Positions 1 through 6,242 of a stretch of 18,254 nt of DNA are shown in pieces. A model generated the notes under the pieces. That model was not told the origin of the DNA. It did not search any database and saw only the letters and a list, made by a program, of their open reading frames with translations. Source of the stretch: an uncultured Oscillospiraceae bacterium (GTDB lineage Bacteria; Bacillota; Clostridia; Oscillospirales; Oscillospiraceae); the NCBI GenBank assembly GCA_934597175.1, contig CAKTQR010000039.1, forward strand, positions 1-18,254. The letters are read 5' to 3'. The stretch's first letter is position 1, and each line of letters begins with the position of its first letter. The position numbers and the translations under genes are program-made.

Positions 1-236
1 GAGTGCGGCGACAAGGCCGATATTGCGGCTCACAGCGCCAGCGAGTGGATCATTGACACGGCAGCTACCGAAACCGCCGACGGAGCTAAGCATAAGGAAT
101 GCACCATCTGCAAGAAGGTGCTTGAAACCGCAACGATCCCCGCAACAGGCAGCACTCACACCCACAGCTACGGCACAGAGTGGAAGTATGACGGCACCAA
201 TCACTGGCATGAGTGCGAGTGCGGCGACAAGGCCGA
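1..236 (+). repeat. 216-bp tandem coding repeat in surface protein
   Basis: The 20-base string at 1-20 (GAGTGCGGCGACAAGGCCGA) recurs exactly at 217-236, giving a period of 216 bp, or 72 codons. The protein repeat continues with lower identity to about base 350. The first copy is cut by the window edge, so the copy number is unknown. Confidence 0.85.
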
Positions 237-564
237 CACGGCAGCACACAGCTTCCAGTGGGTGATCGACAAGGCCGCTACCAAGGAGGCCACCGGCATC
301 AAGCACGAGGAATGCACCGTTTGCGGCGTCAAGCGCAGCGAGAATACGGTCATCGACAAGCTCCCCGACAGCGGCAACACCGGCAATACAGGCAGCGGTG
401 ATAATAACACCGACAAGCCCGGAAAGGACGACTCCACCAAGTCTCCTCAGACCGGTGACAGCAGCAACCTCATCGGTTGGTTGGCTGCTCTGTTCGTCAG
501 CGGCGGCGTTCTGACCGTGCTGGGCCTGAACGGCAAAAAGAGAAAGGAATCCGAGGTTGAATAA
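1..564 (+). CDS. Sortase-anchored surface protein with Cys/His repeats (3' part only)
   Basis: This is the C-terminal end of a cell-wall surface protein whose start lies left of the window; frame 1 is open from base 1 to the TAA at 562-564. It holds one full and one further copy of a 72-residue repeat with conserved HWHEC, ECGDKAD, AAH, W.ID.AAT and KH.ECT.C elements, so each unit carries four or so Cys and several His that could bind metal or form disulfides. A Gly/Asn/Thr/Asp linker follows, then an SPQTG sorting motif (442-456), a hydrophobic stretch (about 470-525) and a basic tail KKRK. That order is typical of sortase substrates. The motif is the SPxTG variant rather than LPxTG, which I recall as common in gut clostridia. 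The function of the repeats is unknown; adhesion or matrix binding is only a guess. A terminator hairpin follows at 602. Confidence 0.85.
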   Translation, partial: ECGDKADIAAHSASEWIIDTAATETADGAKHKECTICKKVLETATIPATGSTHTHSYGTEWKYDGTNHWHECECGDKADTAAHSFQWVIDKAATKEATGIKHEECTVCGVKRSENTVIDKLPDSGNTGNTGSGDNNTDKPGKDDSTKSPQTGDSSNLIGWLAALFVSGGVLTVLGLNGKKRKESEVE

Positions 565-601
565 GCCAACGCTTCCGAAATCGAAATAACCTAAACACAA
601 T

Positions 602-638
602 AGGCGGTGACGGATCATTCCGCCACCGCCTGTTTTCC
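602..638 (+). terminator. Terminator after the surface protein gene
   Basis: A 13-bp stem with one mismatch (602-614 with 619-631, loop TCAT) is followed by GTTTTCCT. It lies 37 bases after the stop codon. The T-run is short, so termination may be partial. Confidence 0.65.
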
Positions 639-645
639 TGAAAGC

Positions 646-710
646 GGACTTGGCAGCAAGTCCCTTTCCGAAAGGCGGCAACCACAACGGCGTTGCCGCT
701 TTTCGGAAGG
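646..710. other. Two adjacent hairpins (possible mobile-element origin remnant)
   Basis: Two stems stand back to back. The first is a perfect 7-bp stem (646-652 with 657-663, loop GCAG). The second is a 19-bp stem with one G/T-type mismatch (664-682 with 692-710, 9-base loop). Neither is followed by a T-run, so they are not ordinary terminators. With the hairpins at 749-770 and 776-795 they form a dense structured tract close to a recombinase remnant. An oriT-like or single-strand origin role is my inference; I cannot name a nick site. Confidence 0.4.
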
Positions 711-748
711 GCTACAGGACACGATGTGTCTGTGGGAGGACGACCCCC

Positions 749-776
749 CATCGGCACCGGTCTGCCGATGCTTTTT
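749..776 (+). terminator. Hairpin with T-run, terminator-like
   Basis: A perfect 8-bp stem CATCGGCA/TGCCGATG (749-756 with 763-770, loop CCGGTC) is followed by CTTTTT at 771-776. It has the form of an intrinsic terminator but may instead belong to the structured tract to its left, since no clear gene precedes it. Confidence 0.4.
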
Positions 777-804
777 GACTTCCTGGATGAAGTCAGAATA
801 TTGA
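775..804 (+). promoter_or_regulatory. Candidate promoter with internal dyad, upstream of 830 gene
   Basis: TTGACT (775-780) resembles a -35 box and TATTGA (799-804), 18 bases on, is a poor -10. The palindrome TGACTTC/GAAGTCA (776-782 with 789-795, 6-base loop) covers the -35 and spacer and could be an operator. The -10 is weak, so this is tentative. Confidence 0.3.
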
Positions 805-829
805 AGTAAAAGTAAAGCAAGGTGAAGCA

Positions 830-1291
830 ATGCAGGATAACAGAATACCGCCGCAGACAAGACCCATGACCGAGGCGGAAATGCTCCGCAGGCGTGAGCT
901 GCGCCGTGCGGCGATCAAAAAGCATAAGCGGAGAAGGACGCTCTTTCTTACCGCCTGCGGCCTTGCGGCGGTGCTGCTCATAGCGGGCATCGTGCTGCTG
1001 TGCCGTAGCTGCGGCCGCAACGAGGGCATCTACGGTAGCTTTGCAATGTCCGACAAGAGCTGCGTCTATACCTTCCGTGAGGACGGCAGCGGAGAGCTGT
1101 GGCTCTCCGGCGCACCGTATAAATTCCGTTTCACGCTGTCCGGCAGAACGCTCTCTATCGACTTTGAAGCCGAGACACTGACCGACTGCGAGTACGAGGC
1201 GGCGTATACCGATACGGGGCTTGAGCTGACCGCAGGCAAGGGTACGACGACACAAGGCGAGAAATACATACTGAACAGAATGGAAAAATAA
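830..1291 (+). CDS. Small membrane-anchored protein of unknown function
   Basis: This gene encodes 153 residues. The start ATG at 830 is preceded by AAGGTG at 819-824. The protein has a polar, very basic N-terminal segment (residues 1-36, many Arg/Lys), one hydrophobic transmembrane helix (about 37-58), and a short extracytoplasmic domain of about 90 residues. The basic N-terminus predicts that the N-terminus stays inside the cell. The outer domain alternates charged turns and beta-like strands (GSFAMSDKSCVYTFREDGSG, then YKFRFTLSGRTLSIDF), a pattern resembling lipocalin-like DUF5640 domains of clostridia. That match is by eye only. The gene stands alone between a hairpin tract and a strong terminator at 1381, in a stretch that may be a decayed mobile element, so it could be cargo. 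No enzymatic residues are evident. Confidence 0.7.
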   Translation: MQDNRIPPQTRPMTEAEMLRRRELRRAAIKKHKRRRTLFLTACGLAAVLLIAGIVLLCRSCGRNEGIYGSFAMSDKSCVYTFREDGSGELWLSGAPYKFRFTLSGRTLSIDFEAETLTDCEYEAAYTDTGLELTAGKGTTTQGEKYILNRMEK

Positions 1292-1380
1292 GACCCATGC
1301 GGTCATGAAAGGACGGTGACGGCGATATGCCGCCTGAAAAGAGATTAGCCGACCGGACGGCAATCTCCGGCACAGTTTCA

Positions 1381-1425
1381 AGAGCGCTCAGCAAGTAAAA
1401 AACTTGCTGGGCGCTCTTTCTTTAT
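1381..1425 (+). terminator. Strong intrinsic terminator
   Basis: A 16-bp stem (1381-1396 with 1402-1417) has one G/T wobble and an AAAAA loop, followed by TTCTTTAT. It would end transcription of the membrane protein gene at 830-1291. Confidence 0.85.
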
Positions 1426-1560
1426 GCCTTCGACAAAAATCAGCCGATGGAATATGACGATAAGCTCGTCCGTCAGATAATAAAATGTGTAGTGGTGGAA
1501 TCAAAAGAGAAAATTGAGGTGGTCTTTATCGGCGGCACGGAAATCGAGATGACGCTGTAA
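1420..1560 (+). pseudogene. C-terminal remnant of a large serine recombinase
   Basis: Frame 1 from about 1420 to the TAA at 1558-1560 translates as a short peptide whose core reads MEYDDKLVRQIIKCVVVESK and then KIEVVFIGGTEIEM. This is the usual ending of large serine recombinases of clostridial integrative elements: an acidic 'D..LV..ii' helix, a V.V strand, then 'i.v.F.gG.EIe'. Only about 42 residues remain. The resolvase catalytic domain, recombinase domain and zinc-ribbon region are all missing, no start codon or ribosome binding site is present, and a terminator abuts its left side. It is therefore the broken end of a deleted gene. The family assignment is from memory of the motif and cannot be verified here. 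Confidence 0.65.
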
Positions 1561-1566
1561 AAAGCC

Positions 1567-1595
1567 TTGAACACAGAAACGGAGTGATGTAGAAT
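1567..1595 (+). promoter_or_regulatory. Candidate sigma-A promoter for alkA-ogt
   Basis: TTGAAC (1567-1572) and TAGAAT (1590-1595) are separated by 17 bases. Transcription would start near 1602 and give a leader of about 120 bases before the glycosylase start, with a terminator-like hairpin inside it. Confidence 0.5.
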
Positions 1596-1670
1596 GATTG
1601 TGACAAGTGTTCAAATCAAGACAGCGAAAACGCAAAGACATCTCTATTGTCTTGTCTTCAAAGAATGAGC

Positions 1671-1698
1671 ACCTGTCGAAAGCGACAGGTTCTTTTTT
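1671..1698 (+). terminator. Terminator or attenuator just upstream of alkA
   Basis: A perfect 8-bp stem ACCTGTCG/CGACAGGT (1671-1678 with 1683-1690, loop AAAG) is followed by TCTTTTTTT. It ends only about 23 bases before the glycosylase start codon. It either terminates an upstream remnant or attenuates transcription from the 1567 promoter. Confidence 0.75.
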
Positions 1699-1720
1699 TA
1701 TTCTCGGGACGGTGAACAAG

Positions 1721-2359
1721 ATGTATTTTGAATACGGCGAAACGGAGATAAGCTATCTTCGGCAGAAGGACAAGCGCCTGTGCGAGGTCATCGACCGAAT
1801 CGGGCATATCGACAGAGTCGTGGACACCGACCTGTTCTCCTCCGTTGTGCACCACATCATCGGCCAGCAGATATCCACCAAGGCGCAGGCGACGATATGG
1901 CAGCGTATGCTGGACGCACTCGGCGAGGTGAACGCCGAGACCATTCTTTCCTCCGGTGTTCCCGAGCTTCAGGCGCTGGGCATGACCTTCCGCAAGGCCG
2001 AGTATATAACCGACTTTGCCGAAAAGGTGCACACGGGTGCATTTGACCTGAATGCAGTCGAGCACATGAGTGACGCCGACGCTATCCGTGAGCTGAGTAC
2101 CCTCAAGGGTATCGGCGTCTGGACGGCGGAGATGATACTGCTGTTCTGCTTGCAGCGCCCGGATGTGTTCAGCTACGACGACCTCGCCATTCAGCGTGGG
2201 CTGCGGATGGTGTACCATCACCGCAAGATCTACCGCAAGCTTTTTGAAAAATATCGCCGCCGCTTCAGCCCCTATTGCAGCGTGGCAAGCCTGTATCTGT
2301 GGGCGGTCTCGGGAGGCGCTATCCCCGAAATGAAAGACTATAAGCCGAAAACGAGGTGA
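1721..2359 (+). CDS. alkA: DNA-3-methyladenine glycosylase II (AlkA-type, HhH-GPD)
   Basis: This 212-residue enzyme should excise alkylated purines such as 3-methyladenine from DNA, starting base excision repair. It carries the helix-hairpin-helix motif LKGIGVWTAEM (about residues 128-138) and the following DDLAIQRG segment, whose Asp (about 154) matches the catalytic aspartate of AlkA. HIIGQQIS near 45-52 is also typical of the family. It lacks the N-terminal AlkA_N domain of E. coli AlkA, as many bacterial short forms do. The frame is open back to 1607, but that extension runs through a terminator hairpin, so I start at ATG 1721. GTG 1712 is an alternative, and no strong ribosome binding site is seen. 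The methyltransferase gene begins 5 bases after its stop, so the two repair genes form one operon. Confidence 0.88.
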   Translation: MYFEYGETEISYLRQKDKRLCEVIDRIGHIDRVVDTDLFSSVVHHIIGQQISTKAQATIWQRMLDALGEVNAETILSSGVPELQALGMTFRKAEYITDFAEKVHTGAFDLNAVEHMSDADAIRELSTLKGIGVWTAEMILLFCLQRPDVFSYDDLAIQRGLRMVYHHRKIYRKLFEKYRRRFSPYCSVASLYLWAVSGGAIPEMKDYKPKTR

Positions 2360-2364
2360 ACGCT

Positions 2365-2898
2365 ATGACATACATTCAGCACTACAACTCCCCCTTGGGC
2401 GGAATTTTGCTGGCAGCGGATGATATCGGGCTGACCGGCCTGTGGTTTGACGGGCAGAAGTATTTTGCCGACACTCTCCCCTCCGAGTACACCGAGCATG
2501 AAACGCCGATACTTACCGATGCAAAACGCTGGCTTGATGTTTACTTCACGGGCAATGAGCCCGGCTTTAAGCCGCCGCTGCACATTGTCGGCTCGGCGTT
2601 CCGGCAGAAAGTATGGAAGCTTCTTTTGCAGATACCTTACGGGCAGACCGTGACCTACGGCGAGCTTGCCCGGCAGCTTGCCGAAAAGCAGAGTGCCGGA
2701 CATGTGTCCGCTCAGGCAGTCGGCGGTGCGGTCGGGCATAATCCGATATCCCTCATCATCCCCTGCCACCGTGTCGTCGGTGCAGGCGGCAGTCTCACAG
2801 GCTACGCAGGCGGCATCGATAAGAAAATCAAGCTTTTGGAGCTTGAGCATGCCGACACGCAAAAGCTCTTCGTTCCGAAGAAAGGTACGGCGTTATAA
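2365..2898 (+). CDS. ogt: Methylated-DNA--[protein]-cysteine S-methyltransferase
   Basis: This 177-residue protein transfers alkyl groups from O6-alkylguanine in DNA to its own cysteine, a suicide repair reaction. The active-site signature IPCHRVVG lies at about 132-139 with Cys134, and the preceding HNPISLI holds the conserved Asn. The C-terminal SLTGYAGGIDKKIKLLELE is the usual end of the methyltransferase domain. The N-terminal 75 residues are the short Ogt-like domain; no Ada-type zinc domain is present. Start ATG 2365 has GAGGTG at 2353-2358, spaced 6 bases. A GTG at 2356 overlaps the upstream stop but lies within the ribosome binding site. It is coupled to the glycosylase gene, which completes a two-gene alkylation repair unit. 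A hairpin overlaps its stop codon. Confidence 0.92.
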   Translation: MTYIQHYNSPLGGILLAADDIGLTGLWFDGQKYFADTLPSEYTEHETPILTDAKRWLDVYFTGNEPGFKPPLHIVGSAFRQKVWKLLLQIPYGQTVTYGELARQLAEKQSAGHVSAQAVGGAVGHNPISLIIPCHRVVGAGGSLTGYAGGIDKKIKLLELEHADTQKLFVPKKGTAL

Positions 2899-2913
2899 GT
2901 TTACATAACGCCG
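2888..2913 (+). terminator. Hairpin overlapping the ogt stop codon
   Basis: A perfect 9-bp stem CGGCGTTAT/ATAACGCCG (2888-2896 with 2905-2913) starts inside the last codons of ogt. Only a weak T-rich stretch follows (ATGTTAGTTT), so it may terminate poorly or protect the mRNA 3' end. Confidence 0.5.
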
Positions 2914-2924
2914 ATGTTAGTTTG

Positions 2925-2959
2925 CGTTGCTTGCTGCAACGGCAGGCTTTGCGTACAAT
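2925..2959 (+). promoter_or_regulatory. Promoter and possible operator of the XRE gene
   Basis: TACAAT at 2954-2959 is a good -10. TTGCTG at 2931-2936, 17 bases upstream, is a weak -35. The dyad CGTTGC/GCAACG (2925-2930 with 2936-2941) surrounds the -35, so the regulator may repress its own gene. This operator reading is inference. Confidence 0.45.
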
Positions 2960-2992
2960 AGTGGCAGCTTCAAGGAAAGGAAGTTGAATACT

Positions 2993-3502
2993 ATGCTAAG
3001 TGAAAACATCAAACGGCTGCGCAAGGCAAAGGGGCTTTCGCAGGAGGAGCTTGCAGTCAAGCTCAATGTCGTGCGCCAGACGGTGTCAAAATGGGAGCAG
3101 GGCTTGTCCGTGCCGGATGCCGATCTTCTGATAGCGCTGTCGGAGGTTTTTGAGACCCCGGTGAGCACCCTGCTTGGAGAAACGCCTGAGGTAACGGAGG
3201 CGGACAGTCTCAAAGCGATAAGCGAAAAACTGGAGGTCATAAACCTCCAGCTTGCGAAGAAAAAGCACTCAAAGCGCAAGGCGCTGTACTGGGTGTTCGT
3301 AACGCTGGCGGCGCTGACGGTCATCGGGTTTGCGGTGCTGTTTTGTCTTGACAGCCCATATCTCGGCTGGGACTACTCCGACCCCGAGACCGCCGTTTTC
3401 GGCGCAGCGTTCCACGCATTCGAGTTCACCTTCGTCCGCCTTGCCCCCATCGTCCTCATCGGCAGCATAATCGGCATTGCCCTGACGAACAAGAAAGACT
3501 AA
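2993..3502 (+). CDS. Membrane-tethered XRE-family transcriptional regulator
   Basis: The 169-residue product starts with a Cro/C1-type helix-turn-helix (residues 5-60: IKRLRKAKGLSQEELAVKL, then VRQTVSKWEQG and PDADLLIALSEVFETPVSTLL). A short charged linker (65-95) leads to two transmembrane helices (about 97-119 and 146-164) separated by a loop with aromatic and acidic residues. This layout is common in Firmicutes regulators that sense envelope or signal changes. Its ligand is unknown. ATG 2993 follows the purine-rich AAGGAAAGGAAG at 2972-2983; the frame is open further upstream, but that part contains the promoter. It has its own promoter and is not obviously part of the repair operon. Confidence 0.85.
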   Translation: MLSENIKRLRKAKGLSQEELAVKLNVVRQTVSKWEQGLSVPDADLLIALSEVFETPVSTLLGETPEVTEADSLKAISEKLEVINLQLAKKKHSKRKALYWVFVTLAALTVIGFAVLFCLDSPYLGWDYSDPETAVFGAAFHAFEFTFVRLAPIVLIGSIIGIALTNKKD

Positions 3503-3545
3503 ATGCCGTTGTATTTGAATATTAAAACCTGCTGACGCACAAAAT

Positions 3546-3571
3546 ACCTCCGTAAACATTTTTACGGAGGT
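3546..3571 (+). promoter_or_regulatory. 11-bp hairpin that buries the SLH-gene ribosome binding site
   Basis: ACCTCCGTAAA (3546-3556) pairs perfectly with TTTACGGAGGT (3561-3571), loop CATT. The 3' arm contains GGAGGT (3566-3571), the Shine-Dalgarno for the GTG start at 3580. The ribosome binding site would be hidden when the stem forms. It could also serve as a terminator of the XRE gene, but no T-run follows. Confidence 0.7.
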
Positions 3572-3579
3572 ACTTTGCT

Positions 3580-4494
3580 GTGAAAAAGAATATTCTTGTT
3601 TCCGCCGTGGCACTTGCGCTGTGCAGTGTGCTGTGCGGCGGGATGATCGCTCCCGTCAGTGCCGAGAACACCGCTCCGATTGCCGAAAACTTTGAGTTTG
3701 AGACCTACAGGGGCGTGTCCTTCGGAGGGCAGCTCGCAGCCGTTGACCCCGACGGCGACACGCTCAGCTACGAGATAACCACAAACCCCGTCAAGGGAAC
3801 GATAGACCTTGACGACGACGGAAGCTTCGTCTACACCCCCGCCGACGGCAAGCGTGGCAAGGACTACTTCGGCTACAAGGCCATCGACGCCGAGGGCAAC
3901 CGCTCGCAGGAGGCGACGGTCATCATCAAGCTCGTCAAATGCGACAGCGATGTAAGCTACATCGACATGGTCGGAAGCGGGAGCTTCCGCAGTGCGATGA
4001 AGCTTGCCGAGTGCGGCGCATTCGTCGGCAAATGCATCGGCGGAGAGTATTATTTTGAGCCCGAGCACAGCCTCACAAGGGGCGAATTTCTGAGCCTTTG
4101 CCTTGAGGCAACGGGCACAGATCTGCTCTCGGGCGTTGTGAGCACCGGCTTTTCCGATGACGATGACATCCCCTTGTGGCTGAAGTCTTATGTCTCGACC
4201 GCCGTCATGCAGGGCATCGTTAAGGGTGAGCTCACCGACAAGGGCAATTGCTTCGGTGCTGATAAGGAGATAAGCCGTGCCGAGGCGGTGGTCATACTCG
4301 ACCGCACGCTCAGGCTTTCGGATGTGAGCTACCTCAAGGTAAGCGACGCCGTTCCCACCTGGGCTGCGCAGTCGGCAGCCAACCTCACCGCCTGCGGCAT
4401 CACTGCCGCCGACGAGGCAACGGAGGACACGCTCAGCCGTGCCGAGGCTGCGGACATGCTCGCCGCCGCAATGGATCTCATAGAGGCAAGATGA
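3580..4494 (+). CDS. Secreted cadherin-like/Ig-like protein with SLH repeats
   Basis: The 304-residue product begins with a classic signal peptide (MKKN, a hydrophobic core, then APVSA with likely cleavage before ENT at about 28/29). Residues about 31-117 form a cadherin-like or Big_9-type domain, marked by VDPDGDTLSYEI, GTIDLDDDGSFVYTP and DYFGYKAIDAEGN. Three S-layer homology-like segments follow (about 125-180, 187-248 and 251-304), with the TRGEF, SRAEAVVIL and SRAEAADML cores. SLH repeats bind pyruvylated secondary cell-wall polymer, so it is probably attached to the cell surface without a membrane anchor. A Cys near the core of the signal peptide does not make a convincing lipobox. The start is GTG 3580, 8 bases after GGAGGT. 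That site lies in the 3' arm of a perfect hairpin, which suggests translational control. It converges on rqcH over a shared terminator. Confidence 0.85.
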   Translation: MKKNILVSAVALALCSVLCGGMIAPVSAENTAPIAENFEFETYRGVSFGGQLAAVDPDGDTLSYEITTNPVKGTIDLDDDGSFVYTPADGKRGKDYFGYKAIDAEGNRSQEATVIIKLVKCDSDVSYIDMVGSGSFRSAMKLAECGAFVGKCIGGEYYFEPEHSLTRGEFLSLCLEATGTDLLSGVVSTGFSDDDDIPLWLKSYVSTAVMQGIVKGELTDKGNCFGADKEISRAEAVVILDRTLRLSDVSYLKVSDAVPTWAAQSAANLTACGITAADEATEDTLSRAEAADMLAAAMDLIEAR

Positions 4495-4496
4495 CA

Positions 4497-4529
4497 AAAC
4501 GGAGTGCAATTGCACTCCGTTTATTTTTT
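4497..4529. terminator. Bidirectional terminator between converging genes
   Basis: AAACGGAGTGCAA (4497-4509) pairs perfectly with TTGCACTCCGTTT (4510-4522), and ATTTTTT follows on the plus strand. The stem starts 3 bases after the SLH gene's stop and overlaps the rqcH stop codon (4521-4523). On the minus strand, TTTG-type U residues also follow the stem, so it can act in both directions. Confidence 0.85.
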
Positions 4530-6242
4530 GAGTTTTTCGCACAGAGCTTCGTCGGCCTGCGCCATTATGGTGGTGTAGTCGGTGTACACGACCTTGCCGG
4601 GCATCGAGCCGGACGGCTTGCGCACAAAGCGCACCATGGTGTAGTCAACGGCGGTCTTGCCGCCGTCTCTGCCCTGCGAGTAGTAGGCGGCGATGGACGC
4701 TGCCTCGGCTATCGTCCGCTCGGGCGGCTGCAAGCCGTCGCAGGATATGATGACATGGCTGCCGTGCACCTGCTTGGTGTGCAGCCAAATGTCGGTGCGG
4801 CGGGCAAGCTTCGTTGTGAGCTCGTCGTTCTGGCTGTTGCTGCGGCCGACCAAAATCTCAAACCCGTCTGACGAGACAAAGCGCAGCGGGCCCTGCTTTT
4901 TTGACTTATCGGGCTTTGCGCCCTTTTGCTTTTTAAGATAGCCCGTCTCCAAAAGCTCACGACGGATGTCGGCAAGGTCACGCTCGGTCTCGGCTCTTTC
5001 TAACTCATCGAGCACGCTGTTGAGGTAATCAAGCTGCTTTTCGCCCTCGGCAACCAGTGCCGTCAGGTGTGCCTCGGCGGTCTTGAGCTTGGTATACTCC
5101 TTGAACATCGCAGCCGAGTTTTGCTGCGGGGTTTTGAGCGGGTCGAGCTTAATTTCGACCTGCGGGCAGCCGTCGGTATAGTAATCCTCGACTGTCACGG
5201 AGCTGTCGCCACGCCTTATGCGGTAAAGGTTTGCGGTCAAAAGCTCTGCGTTTTTGCGAATTTCATCCCTGCCGTAGGTGCGCTCGAGCTCCTCGTGCTG
5301 GCTAACGAGCTTGCGCTGCATGCGGTCACGGGCGGTCTTGACGGAGTGCGAAAGCTCCCGTGCTCTGCGGCGGCGGCGCTCTAAAAGCTCACGCTTTGAG
5401 TAGTAAGCGTCGAGCAGCCCACAGAAGCTGTCGAGCGTTTGCTGCTCATACTCTGCGCCGTACTGCTTTAGCGGCATGAACGAAAACTCGGTGGGCTTGC
5501 CGTCCTTTAACAGCAGAGTGGGGGTGAACTCCCCTGCCCTGACGCTTTCCAAAAAAGCTCCGACGGCATCTGGCAGGCAGCTAATGTCATTAAACGCCCT
5601 GTGCGCAAGCTCACGGCAGGCAAGCGGCGATAGGCCGGAAAAGCCGTCAAGCAGGCGCTTATCAAGGGGCTTTGACGCATCGGAGGCGTTTAAGACCGCC
5701 TCTATCTGCGCCCTGTCGCAGTTAAAAATGAGCGGCTTGCGCTGCTCGGGCGGAAGCCGGTATATCATACCCGGGAGCATGCGCCGCTCGGCATCTCCGC
5801 CGTATTCCATGCGGCGCAGGCAGTCGATTATCCTGCCGTCGCTGCCGACGAGGACGAGGTTTGAGCTGCGTCCCATGAGCTCAACGGCAAGCTTCAGATT
5901 CACGCTGTCGCCGAGTTCATTGTGCGATATTATGTCAACCAAAAGCAGACGCTCCCAATTCGGCTGCGTGAGCTTTTCAATTCTTGCTCCGACGAGGTAT
6001 TTGCGCAGGAGCATGCAGAACATCGGCGGCTCGGCAGGGTTTTCAAAGCTCTGCTTTGTTAGTGCTATCCTGCCGCTGCCCGCACCGGCGTTGATCAAAA
6101 GGCGCAGGTTTTCGCCGTTATTTCGCACGGAAAGCAAAATTTGCTCACGCTCGGGCTGCTGCACTTTATCTATGCGAGCGCCCTCCAATTTGGGGCGAAG
6201 CTCGGATAAAAGCGCCGAGAGCATTACGGTATCAAGTGCCAT
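4521..6242 (-). CDS. rqcH: RqcH, ribosome quality-control factor (NFACT/FbpA family)
   Basis: The 573-residue protein matches the NFACT family. In bacteria RqcH binds stalled 50S-peptidyl-tRNA complexes and recruits tRNA-Ala to add C-terminal alanine tails that mark the nascent chain for degradation. Older annotation calls it fibronectin-binding protein. The N-terminal NFACT-N part is clear (MALDTVMLSALLSELRPKLE, then ELMGRSSNLVLV). A charged Arg/Glu-rich coiled coil runs from about 280 to 430. NFACT-R lies at about 450-560 (SSDGFEILVGRSNSQND and DIWLHTKQVHGSHVII). Length is normal for the family. ATG 6242 has GGAGG six bases upstream. It overlaps the end of mrnC by 11 bases, so the two are probably translated together. 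Confidence 0.93.
   Translation of the reverse strand: MALDTVMLSALLSELRPKLEGARIDKVQQPEREQILLSVRNNGENLRLLINAGAGSGRIALTKQSFENPAEPPMFCMLLRKYLVGARIEKLTQPNWERLLLVDIISHNELGDSVNLKLAVELMGRSSNLVLVGSDGRIIDCLRRMEYGGDAERRMLPGMIYRLPPEQRKPLIFNCDRAQIEAVLNASDASKPLDKRLLDGFSGLSPLACRELAHRAFNDISCLPDAVGAFLESVRAGEFTPTLLLKDGKPTEFSFMPLKQYGAEYEQQTLDSFCGLLDAYYSKRELLERRRRRARELSHSVKTARDRMQRKLVSQHEELERTYGRDEIRKNAELLTANLYRIRRGDSSVTVEDYYTDGCPQVEIKLDPLKTPQQNSAAMFKEYTKLKTAEAHLTALVAEGEKQLDYLNSVLDELERAETERDLADIRRELLETGYLKKQKGAKPDKSKKQGPLRFVSSDGFEILVGRSNSQNDELTTKLARRTDIWLHTKQVHGSHVIISCDGLQPPERTIAEAASIAAYYSQGRDGGKTAVDYTMVRFVRKPSGSMPGKVVYTDYTTIMAQADEALCEKLKK

Larger units (their letters stand above)
1292..1720. other. Long gap with recombinase remnant, promoter and two terminators
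   Basis: This 429-base interval holds no intact gene that I can support. It contains a terminator at 1381-1425, a serine recombinase C-terminal remnant ending at 1560, a promoter candidate at 1567-1595 and a terminator-like hairpin at 1671-1698. Bases 1292-1380 show only a weak 5-bp stem (1353-1357 with 1366-1370) and a 23-codon reading frame at 1327-1398 that ends inside the next terminator. Confidence 0.6.

Noticed and set aside
1292..1380. Riboswitch-like leader
   Set aside because: Only a weak 5-bp stem was found, and none of the riboswitch core motifs that I know are present.
497..1381. A 294-codon open frame on the minus strand
   Set aside because: It runs through a terminator, the hairpin tract and the antisense of two credible plus-strand genes, and its composition is not protein-like.
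1327..1398. A 23-codon reading frame starting at ATG 1327
   Set aside because: It lacks a good ribosome binding site, its stop lies in the loop of a strong terminator, and I recognise no family.
1594..1668. A 24-codon reading frame after the recombinase remnant
   Set aside because: GGAG precedes it, but its ATG overlaps the -10 of a better promoter candidate and it ends just before a terminator. It may be leader RNA.
3580..3665. Lipoprotein signal in the SLH protein
   Set aside because: Cys residues lie in the hydrophobic core, but no lipobox with a small residue at -1 precedes them. A signal peptidase I site fits better.
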